Shown here one piece after another: positions 10,101 through 21,014 of a DNA stretch of 64,000 bases. Source of the stretch: Alternaria dauci (taxonomy: Eukaryota; Ascomycota; Dothideomycetes; Pleosporales; Pleosporaceae). How positions within the stretch are numbered: position 1 is the first letter of the stretch; each line of letters opens with the position of its first letter. Under the pieces are notes generated by a model. The model ran no database searches and was not told the DNA's origin. It worked only from the letters and a program-made list of their open reading frames with translations. Made by a program: the position numbers and the translations under genes. The stretch covers positions 3,472,001-3,536,000 of the forward strand of contig NC_091273.1 of assembly GCF_042100115.1 (NCBI RefSeq), read 5' to 3'.

Positions 10101-11669
10101 TCCTTGACGGCGAGCTGGAAATCATCGTAGACGTGCTTCTCCTGTTCCATCTGTGACTTGTAGGCTACCATCTCGGCATCGAGCCTAGCCGCGGTCTCGG
10201 ATTGCTTGAAAGCTTCAGCAAGGGCTTCAGGAGTGGACGGAACATCCTTCTCGCTCATGCCGGGCTTGAACTCGCGCTCAAAAGGATCTGTGCAACCAGT
10301 GAGGTAGTCCGGGGTGGTTTGACGGGGCTTCTCCATGAAGCCGAGGCCCTCGAAGTAAGCACGAGCTTCCTGAGCGGGTCCAAAGTACACTTGTCGGCCA
10401 CTGTCGATGACCATGACCTTGTCGAAGCACTTATAGATGTTCTCGGAAGCCTGGTACAGTGACACGAAAGTTGTGGTCTTGTAGATGTTTGTCAGCACCC
10501 TAAGCGAACGCGCATAGTCGACAGCAGTCGAGGCGTCCAATCCTCTTGTCGAGTTGTCCCAGCTCATCAGGGAAGCACCGGTGATCATAGTCTCGGCAAT
10601 CGAAACACGCTTTCGCTCTCCTCCACTGACACCACGGACGAAGGGGTTGCCGACAATGGTGTTGCGGGTGTGCTCGATGTTGAACATCTTGAGCATGAGG
10701 TCAATGACCTTCTCCTTGAAGTCTTGTCTGGAGAGTCCGGCCGGGCGCTTTCCTGGTACCTTTGTTTCTAGCGCGAAATCAAGTGTCTGTCCGACGGTGA
10801 GGGTAGGGTGGTGGTTCTCGTCTTCCTCGCAGTATACGGCCTCTCCTCGGTACCTCTTCTCGAAAAAGTCTGCATCGAATGGACCGTACAAGACGTTTCC
10901 GTCTACTTTTGTGTATCCGTATCGCTGGTTGCTGATGACCTTGAGGAACGTCGTGCATCCGCTTCCGGGTTTTCCTAGGACCAGCACCATCTCGCCAGGC
11001 TTGACGACACCCTTGAAGTCCTTGAGAATGTCAAACTCCTTGCCCTTCTTGCCAAGGCCGAAGATGTTGGCGGCGGTTTCGAAGACATTGAAGAAGGATA
11101 CAAAGGCGTCTGGGAAGGTCTTGACGTAGTTTTTCACACCACCTGTGCGACTGTTAGCGCGCGCGATCCAAAAGCACATGATGTGGGGTAGACATACCGA
11201 TACCGCTGACGGTGAGGCCGTCCCATATAACACCAATGCGCTTCGACTTGATGCCCGCTGCCTCTTCCTCATCCTTACCACCGCGCAGGGTGGCTTCGAG
11301 GTCGAAAGGCTCATCCGAAGACTCAGACCCCGCGTCTGCGGCCTTTTCTACGTCTGTGAGGGCATTGTCTTTGCGACTCTGCTTGCTCTGTACGCGACTC
11401 AATCGGCGCGAAAGGTTGCTAGCACGTGAGAGCTCTTTTGACAGTTGGGCAAAATCAGCCTCGGCACGTTGAATGTCGACGCCACCCGTGACATTGCTGT
11501 AGCCCTTTTCGTTGTTTGCCGAGTTGCGCGCAGTGCTGTCGGTGATGGATGCAGTCCTGATGCTGGCGTCGTCGCGCTGAGTGTGATTGCGGTTTGAGTG
11601 AATTGCCTCAAAGGTTGTGCCTTGGGTGTACTCTTGGGTGTGGGTGTGCTGGGGGTTGGCGTTCTCCAT
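7130..11669 (-). CDS. PDR-type ABC-G full transporter (drug/toxin efflux)
   Basis: Two exons, 11669-11198 and 11142-7130, are joined across a 55-nt intron (GTATGT to CACAG), giving 1494 residues, the usual size of fungal pleiotropic drug resistance pumps. The order is NBD1-TMD1-NBD2-TMD2. NBD1 has Walker A GKPGSGCTT (about residue 214; Cys in the Lys position, normal for the family) and the signature VSGGERKRVS (about 328). NBD2 has Walker A GASGAGKTT (about 901), a degenerate signature LAVEQRKRVTIG (about 1008) and Walker B LLLFLDEPTSGLDS (about 1031). These asymmetric sites are the PDR hallmark. It should sit in the plasma membrane and export hydrophobic compounds using ATP. The N-terminal 150 residues are polar and divergent. 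The substrate cannot be told from sequence. Long open frames on the opposite strand are only a by-product of codon bias. Confidence 0.96.
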
Positions 11670-12179
11670 GGCTGCGGTACAGGGCGCACCCTGCGTTTGA
11701 AGTGAACGGTTGCGAACCGGGGCGGACAGAGACGGTGTCTCGCACTTGTGCAGGCCTGGAAAAGAAGCGAATTATACAGAAAGTCGAGAGATGCCGACGA
11801 CAAAAAGCAAACGAACAGCAAAACAACGGCGAGGAATGTCGCAACGGCTAATTAAAATAAGTAAATAGTAGCCGACTCGGAGATAAGAGAGGCTAGTTCC
11901 GAAAGCAGTCAAGGGCGCAATCCTGCAGCGATGGTGCGGGCGGCGACTAGGGTAGATCTCTTATTTTCACAGCTATCAGGGCGCTCGTCTGCAACAGGCA
12001 AGCTTCATGTGCCATCATTCTTCAGCGGACTTGTTCGCACGGAGATGGTCGTGTATCAAACTGCGCAATCTACTCACTCCGCGACACCACGATCGACGCC
12101 ACTGTCAGTTGTTTGCATGCAGTCCGATCCGATTCCGCCGTGCATGACGCTCACATGTCTGGGCAAACATGAGAAGGTA

Positions 12180-12185
12180 CCGCGG
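12180..12185. promoter_or_regulatory. CCGCGG palindrome, possible Zn2Cys6-factor site upstream of the ABC gene
   Basis: A CCGCGG palindrome (inverted CGG half sites without spacer) lies about 510 bp upstream of the ABC transporter start. In yeast, PDR pumps are controlled through TCCGCGGA elements with this core. Here only the core matches and the flanks do not, so this is a weak suggestion. Confidence 0.15.
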
Positions 12186-13320
12186 GACCAACGCCATGCG
12201 GCTCAGCGCCAGGAATGATCGCTAGCGCCTACACGCTTACCGGCGTCATGGTGTAACCTCGTTGAATGAAGCCTTGAGCGCAGAGACTGCAAACATGGCT
12301 CGCAGAGCGTCCCTCGCTCCATCTCTCTCCACCTCTCTCCATGTCTGGCGCGCGCAGTTGTTGAGAAGGATCAAACATGAACAATGTCGTCGCGTTAGCC
12401 GGATTCCGCTAGGCGCGATTGCTCTGCCTGCTTTTCTTGCTCCACTATGTCTCCACACCGTGTTTGTAAGCGTTCTGCATTCAGCGCCTTGGCCCCTACT
12501 CCTCGACTCCGCCGTTGCACCTTCCACTCCAACGGGCCGATACCACCTGCGTCCGCGCCCTTTCCAGCGTCGTGGTTCACTCCGTTCGCAACAGGAGTCA
12601 TCGCTGTAGCCGTGCTACCATGTTCTACACAGTCATATTCCATCATTCCCACGTGAGCCATTCTGCGTCCTTGCTCAGCCCTGTCTTGGCGTCGGTGTCC
12701 CGCTGCGGCTTCTGTTTCGGCAACCCGACGGCGCCCTTTTGTCGACTCATGCTCGCTCATTCTAGACTCATTCACGAATCTTCGATGCATCTCAACCCTA
12801 TCTTGGCCCAGAATTAATCTGTCTCTCCCGCGCTTTTTCCCATTTGAACCACGTCGCTTCAGCCGCACGACTAATCATAGACCGCTTGTTGCTTTCCAGA
12901 TCGACACCGGTTGCCAAGGTGTGCCAATAAACTCTCGAGTACCAACACACCATCGCAACGTTTAATCACTGTCCTCGCCTATCTTGTGCATATGTAGTTG
13001 CACGTCCCAGCGCGGGTCAGCACTATCGCATCAATGGCATCCCTTCCGCTACTACACGAGCGCTGATCGCATAACGACATTGCTTAACAAGCATAACATA
13101 GACATGCCAGTCGTCTTCTCTTATCGCCATAGTTGCCCTTGCTACCTCCCCACACGGAGAAACAGTTTTCCCGCCATCAACCGTATACGGGTCCTACTTG
13201 CATCTCCAAAACTACGCCTTTGCAAACAAGTGTAGCTTACACTACTAGAACTGCACCAACACAGGCACATTAGGGACTATAATTGTCTCCGAGTATGGCA
13301 ACCCTTGATATCGGCGTCCG

Positions 13321-13344
13321 ACACGAGCAGACACGAGCAGACAC
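13321..13344. repeat. Tandem 10-mer repeat
   Basis: The decamer ACACGAGCAG occurs twice in direct tandem, followed by a partial third copy (ACAC). It is a short non-coding repeat. Confidence 0.7.
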
Positions 13345-13844
13345 CCATTTCATATCTGCGGACCTCAGCTTCATGTCTACTAGGCTGCTTCCAGCCAGTA
13401 GCATGTGGCTGGAGTAATCAACACGAGAAGCCAAGCTGCGGTATGTCACGGACGACAACCACCACCCACGCAACGGGAAGTCATGTGAAAGCGCCTCCTG
13501 TATTCAGACAATTTCGCTGTCATTGGCTGTGCTGTCGACGAGGTTCAGCCACAGACAAGGCAGACACATTAGGAGTGCACTCTAATAGCTCACCGATGAA
13601 GCATCATCAAAGCCATCGTAGATCAACCTCACACGTCTCTCGTGTGCCTTTGTCTTTATTCGTCTTCCTCGCGACCATGGGCTGTGTTGAGGTACGATAG
13701 GTAAGGATGCATGACTCTACATATAAGCCAGAATGTGTGGCGGCTGTGTATGATTCTACCAGAGACTATCCACTTACTCATTGTTTACCCAGCTATTATC
13801 CAGGCCATATCGCGCATCATCAACGAACTTGTAAACCCTTGTGA

Positions 13845-14375
13845 ATCTCCCTTCAACATGCCTTTTCCACCCATTCGATTCGCTCCTTTCCAGATCTCGA
13901 GCGCACCGTCGTCCACTCGAGCAACCACACAGCAACCTTCCCAGCAACCACACGCGTCAGCAATGTGTTCCACTACATGTGCGAATTCCAACACGTCAGG
14001 AAGCTCTACGTCAAATACAGCCAATTCAAATACGACATGCTCGCAAGATACCAAGTGACCTACCAAGCTTATTGCGAAGGCACTAAGGGTCTATTATTCC
14101 GCTTCACATATCACATTTCTTCACTCGCTCAGGAAGTACCAAAGCAGTACAGCACCCGAGTAACGCAACCAGCACTTGTGGTTAGCAGCGGTTGGGACCA
14201 GATTGCTTTTCTTGGTATTCAAGATTATGGCTTCAATACAACTACACAACCATCCAGTATCATCTCCAGTATTGCCCATGCATCTGCCGTTCCCCTCTTG
14301 AACTCTTCTAATCATGCCGCATCACGAAGCCTATTCCTTCTGCACCGCGACTCGCATCCGCACATCTCAACTTAA
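13845..14375 (+). other. Unassigned coding-like stretch (possible exon or gene remnant)
   Basis: One frame is open from 13845 to the stop at 14375 without an early ATG. Its middle part, from about 13884 to 14100, uses codons of coding type (many TTC, TAC, CTC, GTC, AAG) and contains the segments VSNVFHYMCEFQHVRKLYVK and YDMLARYQVTYQAYC, which would make plausible amphipathic helices. The first in-frame ATG is within the segment (HYMCEF). A TTTCCAG acceptor at 13893 could begin this exon, but I could not find an upstream exon that joins in phase. The C-terminal part is Ser/His-rich and less convincing. The family is unknown; it could be an orphan gene or a decayed one. Confidence 0.25.
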
Positions 14376-14854
14376 AAAACACCGCACAACTTCAAATGTC
14401 CCACCCCTGAACAATGTACATCGTCAAGGCCCTCAGCACCCTACTGCCCCTCCCCTCATTACAACGCACGAGCATCCATGGACCCATGTCATGTCTTCCC
14501 GAGCGGGCGGACTTCGCGATTACAAATACGAGATGCCTACTAGCCCAGCCACACTGAAAACGGCGAGTAATATTACGACCGACTCGCATGGTTATTACGT
14601 ATCTACATGGCTTAGCTCTCGAGTATAAAATACGTACGGAGCTCGGGGTTCCCAGTTGGTTCGGGGGGGGGACATGAATTGCAGCCCGCAATCAACCTGG
14701 GTGATCGGATGTAAGAAAGAAATGACTATATTCCATGTAAGGATCTGCGCTGCAGGATGGCATACATATGCTCGTGGAGGTGGGGATGGTAGCCTTGAGA
14801 TCTCCATGTTTTCGTCCTTGTTCAACTTGTTCACAGGCGTCAGCATAAACGGGG

Positions 14855-14875
14855 ACAACAACAACAACAACAACA
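14855..14875. repeat. (ACA)7 microsatellite
   Basis: Seven tandem copies of the trinucleotide ACA lie in non-coding DNA. A similar CAA-rich tract occurs at 59911-59928. Confidence 0.85.
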
Positions 14876-15259
14876 TCTAGATTACGGAGTTCGACAATCA
14901 GACAATTAGCCTGAAATGTAATATTGAAGAGTAACAAAGTAAACTAAACTTGCAGCTTTTTGTTTTCTGCCAAATACCATGACCATCGCAAAAACGAACG
15001 ACAAAAACGATAATCTCCACCCCAAGACAACGCATTCTCTCGTTGCGACGCCATGCCATACAAACCAATATCGAAAGCAACACTAGGAAATTATTGTTTG
15101 GGTATGTTATAGTCCAGGTTCCAAAAGTACATCCTTGCTTCAACCCACACGTCTTCGCCAAGTCATACATCTTCATCTTTCCTTTCTTATCCTCGTCATC
15201 GTATACGCCAGCTACATCTCAATCCTCAATACCAGACACCCACCCCAAAAAATCTCCCA

Positions 15260-15288
15260 AAATAAATAAAAAAAACAACAACAACACA
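15260..15288. repeat. A-rich tract with CAA repeats at the OPI1-like stop
   Basis: The low-complexity A-rich run AATAAATAAAAAAAACAACA continues as CAA units up to the stop codon of the Opi1-like gene. On the gene strand this is a T-rich downstream element in its 3' untranslated region. Confidence 0.6.
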
Positions 15289-15289
15289 C

Positions 15290-17043
15290 CTACCTCTTCT
15301 CATCCACCTGCATACCCGCTTCAAGTGCAGCTGGTGTCTTCTCCCTCGGCTCTTGACCCTGACCACCAACACCGCTCGACACACCCTGCGGCCTCCGTCC
15401 AATACGCGCAAGCCAGCTCTCTGCACTCTGTACCGTACCATCAACAACCGTAGTAATCTGACCCATCATATCCAGTCCCTCTTTAGCAAATGCCAGCATG
15501 CGGTTCGCGCCTCTAACTTCATCACCCCCGGCGTGCTCATTGTTCGCATTGCGACCCGCGAGCTGCCATCTCTGAGGTACAGAAAGCAATTGTGTGCGAA
15601 CCACGGTTTGTGCGTTTTGCGGAAGAGCACCGCCCGTATAGCGCGAAACCGATTGAACGACGGATTGCAGCGTTTGCCAGATATCCGACGAGAGAGCCTT
15701 GATGCGGTCGGCAATTTTGCGGACTTGGTCGTCCTTGTCCGCGGTGTCGGCGAGACCCATTTGGGCCATGTTGCCATTGAGTTGCGTCTTCTCATCCTGG
15801 CTGCCCGACTGCCTTTGGTTGTCAAGGGCGGTTTCGTATTCTTCGAGGACCAGCTTGAGCGCGCGCATGACGGAGTCAATGTGGGTCGTCGCACCGCGAA
15901 GGAGGCCAAGGCAAAGTTTCAAGGAGCGAAGAGATGTCTCCGATAGCGCCACACCGAGGCCGGATGTGGTCATGATAAGCTGCGTGGACCAGTTCACGCG
16001 CCGGTCTTGTGGCGTGTTTGAGCGTTGTTCTGGCGATTTTTGCGACGTGTTCTGTCCAGAAAAGACGGCCTCTTCATAGTTTGGAGAGCGCTGGTCATCG
16101 TACGCAGGAAGCGACTCGGTGCATGATGATTGCGAGCCGCCTCTAGTTCGTGAGGCTGCGGCAAGCGCATCGTCGACGTCCATGGCATCGTCTGCCGGAC
16201 TAGCAATCCTTTGCCTCTTGCTTCTGGAACTCTCGCCATCTCCTTGCTCGAGGTCGCTGGGCCGTCTGTCTCCTAGGTATCGTCGCAGACTCTTCTCCAT
16301 GCCTGTCCTTCTACCCACAGACGACACTGTATTGACCATTGGCGATCCAATGTTGCGCTCAATGAGCTCAGCGCCGTATTGAACTAGTCGCGGAGTGTAT
16401 CCTTTGGTCGTGTTGTATGCTGAGATGGAGCCGTTGATACCGCTCCCAAGCCATGGGTGATTCGACGTGATGAGGGAGAGGAGCGGCTCTGGGGGTTCAG
16501 CTGTAGATTCGCGAGCAGAAAGCGTATGGGATCGTGCTGTTGGCGAGCGAACAAAGTCTGCGACGGTCGGTTAGTATGTATCTAGTATTGTAGACAGCAA
16601 CCGCAACGCCATGACGACGTACCTGGATTCCCCAGTCCACTCAGCGCCTCGGCAGCCAGCCTTACATCGGGATCGTCCATACTGACACTCGTCTCTCGTC
16701 TGCTCGTGTTCTCGCTGCGCACACTCGCTGTATCCATGGGACTTCCCACGTCCTCGCGCGGCAGGCTCTCTGGCGCTCGTGGGAAAGCGGCATTGTTTGG
16801 CATTGGCAGCCTGCCCCATTGCGACGCATCGTATTGCGATCGCGGGCTGAATTCTATCGAGTTGTGTGGAGTATGACGCGCCTTGGTGTCGGGCAGGTCC
16901 AGCGACCTGATGCCCGGCAGCCTGGCATGGTCAGAGACATGGGTTGGAATATGCGTCGGTACCGAGGGGAGATGCAGCGTTTCGGGCTCGTGTTGTGTGT
17001 ATGCAGGCGGCGGGGCACGTTGGAGTGGCCGTTCCTGCTCCAT
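15290..17043 (-). CDS. Opi1-type transcriptional repressor of phospholipid genes
   Basis: Exons 17043-16623 and 16557-15290 join across a 65-nt intron (GTACGT donor, TACTAAC branch site, CGCAG acceptor) in phase 1, giving 562 residues. The block after the junction (TSNHPWLGSGINGSISAYNT) and the following TPRLVQYGAELIERNIGSP are the conserved core of the Opi1 family. In yeast Opi1 senses phosphatidic acid at the ER and, when released, enters the nucleus to repress inositol/choline biosynthesis genes. The Neurospora relative CCG-8 is clock-controlled and affects azole sensitivity. The middle of the protein carries a basic patch (SRSKRQRIASP) that could serve as a nuclear signal, and the C-terminal half is helical. 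The N-terminal 150 residues are Pro/Ser-rich and disordered. A GTAGGT overlaps the stop codon, so a further 3' exon is formally possible. Gene naming among filamentous fungi is mixed, so I give no symbol. Confidence 0.9.
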
Positions 17044-18288
17044 TGTAGGGAGGCTCGCAGGACCGTGACGTTTATAATCCGACCAACCCTACCCCTCGTC
17101 TATCTATCTGGGCGCAAACGATACACGCAGCTGTGTCGCTGCGACTCGTCGTAGCAGATATTTCGAGTTACGCTATGTCCGTGAGAGCCGTCGCAATGCC
17201 CAATGAGGGTGCGGAGGGAGCGTCTCGAAAGGGTATTTATCCTCCGCGGAAGCGTAATCCGACGCCCAAGTGCCGACTCGAGGGCGCGATGATGTCGTGC
17301 AAGGGGATGCGAGTTGACAAGGACACGCTACACGGCGGAGCAGCTCTGGGTGACAGTCGCAAAGAAGGGAAACGGTCGCTTATCGCATGGCTGATCCAGA
17401 GGCAAGGTTTGAGGGATGACAGCGCGAGACGCCCGGCAGCAAATTGGGGATCACCACAAAGCCGTGATTCTCACATGTCAATCCTATCACATGTTACCAA
17501 TGATCCACTCCCGTCCACGCCACACATGCTTCTTGGCACTCAATTTCGAGCAACACCACCCACCGTCTGGGCAGCTGAAGCTGCCGTTACAGCGAGCACG
17601 AGATGGATTGACACAAATTGAACTTTCTCACAAAAGACGCCGACGCATTGCGACGATTTGGGGCCAGCACGACGATACCAAGTCAAGGCTAACGACAGAA
17701 CTCGGTTCATGGGGCTGCAGCCAATCACTGAGCTTCCGGCACCCTCTCCTCTCCTCTCCCTATTGCACGTGTAAACTGCCCAAGCTTCCCCACATCAGCC
17801 CTGTCTGCTTCCGATGCCCGCACGACGACACATTTACAGCACATGACACGAGACCAAATCATTGGTTATTATGCATCATCTTTCGTTCGAGTAGTTGCTA
17901 CAACGTGCTATACCGCCCATACCAAAGCCAAAGACCAACACCGGAGTTGTCGTAACGCGAACCGACCAACCATGCTCTTCCATGCTTTTATCGTAACACG
18001 GGGCGACACCAAAGTGCCCGTCCCCACACATAGCAATTACAAGAAGATAGAAAATTGTAACCCTCCAGGGTGATGTCGTGCCAAGAAGGAAATTGCTAAG
18101 AAGCCTGGCCAAAAAGGTGGCTCCTGTTGACGAATTATGCCAGGCCTGAAGGGCACACCGCGCTGCATCAAGTGTGACTGCAGAGCAGTTTGACTGCTTC
18201 GACAGCTAGGGGCCGTTGGGCATCGTCCAATGCTTCAAAAAGCTCCATCTGCCGCACGGCGCTCCGCATATCCTCTGTGCTGTCGAGC
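17044..18288. other. Intergenic: OPI1-like promoter and elongase 3' region
   Basis: The half near 17044 is the upstream region of the Opi1-like gene, and the half near 18288 is the 3' side of the elongase gene. A perfect TCCGCGGA palindrome lies at 17243-17250. Frames such as 17133-17621 and 17416-17955 (+) have no motif and are disordered in composition. No gene is called. Confidence 0.5.
17243..17250. promoter_or_regulatory. TCCGCGGA palindrome upstream of the OPI1-like gene
   Basis: This perfect 8-bp palindrome, 200 bp upstream of the ATG, equals the yeast pleiotropic drug response element core and, more generally, an inverted CGG pair bound by Zn2Cys6 factors. An 8-mer can occur by chance, so the call is tentative. 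Confidence 0.25.
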
Positions 18289-19490
18289 CTACGCCTTGCG
18301 GCTACGCGTCGCACGTCCGTTGGGGGTGCCGCTGGGAGAAGCTCCTGTAGCGACACCGTTAGTGGCGCCAGCACGCGTGATTGAGAGACGCCTGCGCGCT
18401 TCACCAACAGTCGGCAACTTCTCATCCTTCATCTCAATCAATGCGCTTGTAGCCCTGCGGCGGCCCTTGGGCACCGGCTTCTTGTACGTGGCGAAGTAGA
18501 AGGCGAGGAAGAGGAACAGGTACGACGTGATGATGCAAATGCCCGAAATGGCAGCGAACTCCTCACCAGCACACTTGCCCATGTTGGGCAGGTGCGGCCA
18601 ATAGGTGCTTGTGAAGTAGGTCCACGAGGCGAAGTAGATGAAGCCTGGAGGTTGTTAGTTGCTGTCTTATGACCTGTGTGAGCAAATGGGAAACTTACCG
18701 ATATCGAGAACGAATTGGGTAATCTGGCCAATGGTAATGTACTTCTTCCACCAGATGCGGATGCCTCGCGCGCTCTGGAAGTAGTACCAGTACATGACAA
18801 CGTGGACAGCCAGGTTGAGCGTAATGACAGGCCATGAGACAGGAGTGTGACCAATAAGCTGGGTGTAGCAGAGGAGAGCGGTCGCGCCGTGGTGGTAGGT
18901 GTGGAGGAAGGCTGGGCTTGTTAGCAATGCAACATCAAAGCCCAATTCGTGTGTACATACTCAATGGCTTCTTCTTCAAGAACAGAAAGCAAGTGTCGAT
19001 CAGCTCCAGAAACTTGGTGAGGTAGTTGAGCTGTGGTTGTCAGTCCAATTCTCAGCCAACATGCAACGTAAGCACTTACGTAGTAGAGAATGACCAGCTT
19101 GTCAGTCCATCCGCCCTCGTGGTCACAGATGGCGAAGAAGAGACCTTTCCTGGCAACCGTGGGGATCAGTTGCTCGGCGAAAAGGAGCAGTAGAGTGCCG
19201 CTGATTGCCGTGAGGTAAAAGTTGTGCACCTTGAAGAGGAAGTTAAGCTTGAAGGGCTCACGGTTGCGCATAAGCTCCCGTCCACCAAAGATTATAATGT
19301 AGTATGTGATGAGCGTCACGACGCAGACTTTGAATGTCGAAAGCGGCGTCTCTCCTTGTACGAATCGAAAGTCCTGGGGCTTGTAGCCCACGATGGGCTC
19401 GAAGCATTTCTCGAAGATGGGCCATAATGCCAGGCCAAAGGGGCGGTCGAGCGTCGGCGCGCCGAATTCAAGCCAGTCCGGGTTACCCAT
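18289..19490 (-). CDS. ELO-family very-long-chain fatty acid elongase (3-ketoacyl-CoA synthase)
   Basis: Four exons (19490-19080, 19030-18961, 18911-18699, 18644-18289) close in frame to 349 residues. The introns are 49, 49 and 54 nt with clear GTAAGT/GTATGT donors. The catalytic histidine box HTYHH lies at residues 164-168, preceded by the family block [18 protein letters not shown]. Several hydrophobic segments fit the multi-spanning ER membrane topology of ELO proteins, which condense malonyl-CoA with acyl-CoA in the elongation cycle for sphingolipid fatty acids. It is nearer in style to yeast Elo2/Elo3 than to Elo1, as judged by the histidine-box context. The C-terminal 70 residues are basic and Ser/Gly-rich. 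The histidine box itself begins exon 3. Confidence 0.95.
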
Positions 19491-21014
19491 TGTGTGCGTA
19501 TACGATTATGGGGCGCGATGAGGTCGGTGTTGTGGTGTTCAGAAGCCCTCGCTGCGTGGAATTTAAAGGGTTGGGCCTAGTCGAGGGACTAGGTAAACAA
19601 GGGAAACGCGGAGGACGAAAGGCAGGCAACGGCGACCAAGCAAGGGCGAAGCACAAAGGAACGACGAGAAAAATGTGAAGAAGTAAATCTCACACTGAGC
19701 TGAATGGAGGTGATGCGCAAAAGGTTATGAAGGGCCAGCGACTAGTTTTCTGGCTGCGCCGGAAAGGAGGTCGGAAATGACTGCTGGGGTTTCCGCGTCT
19801 CCCGCAGATGGGCCCAACGCGCCGTTGCACGTCCAGATTACCACACATTGCAGACCGAGGCGATTCACTTGTTTGCTATTGGCTACGCTACTGTATTGCT
19901 CTCCTTTTACATTGCTGTTCGCTGCTGGCAGACGCTGTATTACCTTGGCCAGATTTTGCAACCACCGCGCTGGATTCAGAGAGTGGGTATTCACGCACAG
20001 CTAACCTACAGATATTCACTTCTGCCTGCTTCAAAGACGTCCGGCATGTGATTTGATCGAATTCGACCTCACTAGCCGTTGCTACGATGCAGTGCAGAAT
20101 GCTTCGTCAAAAGTCAGCGCCTGTCTGACGGAAGACTTGGCGTTCCGAAAGCCGAGCACCCCTTTCGAAGTTAGCCTGATCTTCCAAAGCGACTCGTATG
20201 GGAACCCATGCGGCTCCTTGTATGAAGATAGTATGGCTTGGGGATATCAAGGCCCCTTGCAAACTTTCCATTGCGCATGGATCGAGGCGAGCAGAATGAT
20301 CGCCGATGCTGTCAGTGGATATAAGCCTACAACAACAGACTCACAATTACTCATGATCTTAGAATCCGCCATGTCTCCTGCCTTTTGTCCTCCTTCGCCA
20401 ATCTGACTTCACATGCACAAAATGGGCATCTTCGAAGAAATCTTTGTATTCCGCGTCTATCACTATGAAGAAATCCCTATTCAGCCGTCTTCCACAGGAA
20501 ACGTCATCCGGAACACCCACGTGAAACGTCCATGTTGTTTTGGGAAGAACCAAAGAAACCGCGACGCTTTGATGCCAGATAAAACCACATTGATATCGCA
20601 ACTACAGCCCAGCCTGCAACAGGCTAGCAATGAATCAAGACGACAAAAGGAGAAGAGAAGATATGCTCCCCAGAATCAAGAGCTAATGACCCGAGTGATT
20701 GTGCCTCCAGAATTCGACCTTGCACGCCCACTGGGTGCGCGTGACGAGACAGCGTGGCCAGAAGAAGAGTTGGGGCGACTGTTGCTACGCGGTCGACCAG
20801 CCGAGCGGCGAGCACTTGACGAAACGTGGTGCTCCCCTTGCGAAGTATGATGCCGTCGCTACAAAGGCGCAAAGCACAAACACGTCAGATCCACCTGAAC
20901 CGGAATGCAAGTCTTGGACAACAAGGAAGAAAACCTAGGAGTCTAGGAATAGAATTAAGAGTACATCGATTCGGCCGCAGAGAATGCTCATCCAGAGTTC
21001 TAGGGACTTAAGAA
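19491..21014. other. Intergenic: elongase promoter and B56 3' region
   Basis: This holds the upstream region of the elongase gene and the 3' side of the B56 gene. One frame, 20053-20406 (+), has coding-like codon use and is listed separately. The other open frames are short, and I see nothing else. Confidence 0.45.
20053..20406 (+). other. Unassigned open frame with coding-like codon use
   Basis: A 117-codon frame is open from a TTG at 20053 to a TGA at 20404-20406. It has balanced amino-acid composition (for example IEFDLTSRCYDAVQNASSKV and FHCAWIEASRMIADAVSGY) and fungal-type codon use. There is no ATG near its beginning, so it would need an upstream exon; frames at 19777-20050 with one hydrophobic stretch are possible sources, but no clean splice joins them. 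The family is unknown. It may be a gene remnant or chance. Confidence 0.2.

Larger units (their letters stand above)
11670..15289. other. Large intergenic region, mostly without recognisable genes
   Basis: The first part (11670 to about 12240) is the leader and promoter of the ABC transporter gene. The last few hundred bases are the 3' side of the OPI1-like gene. Between them there are many short overlapping frames with Ser/His/Arg-rich translations that look non-coding. The one stretch with coding-like codon use (about 13845-14375) is listed separately. Microsatellites lie at 13321-13344, 14855-14875 and 15260-15288. No tRNA or transposon was recognised. Confidence 0.45.
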
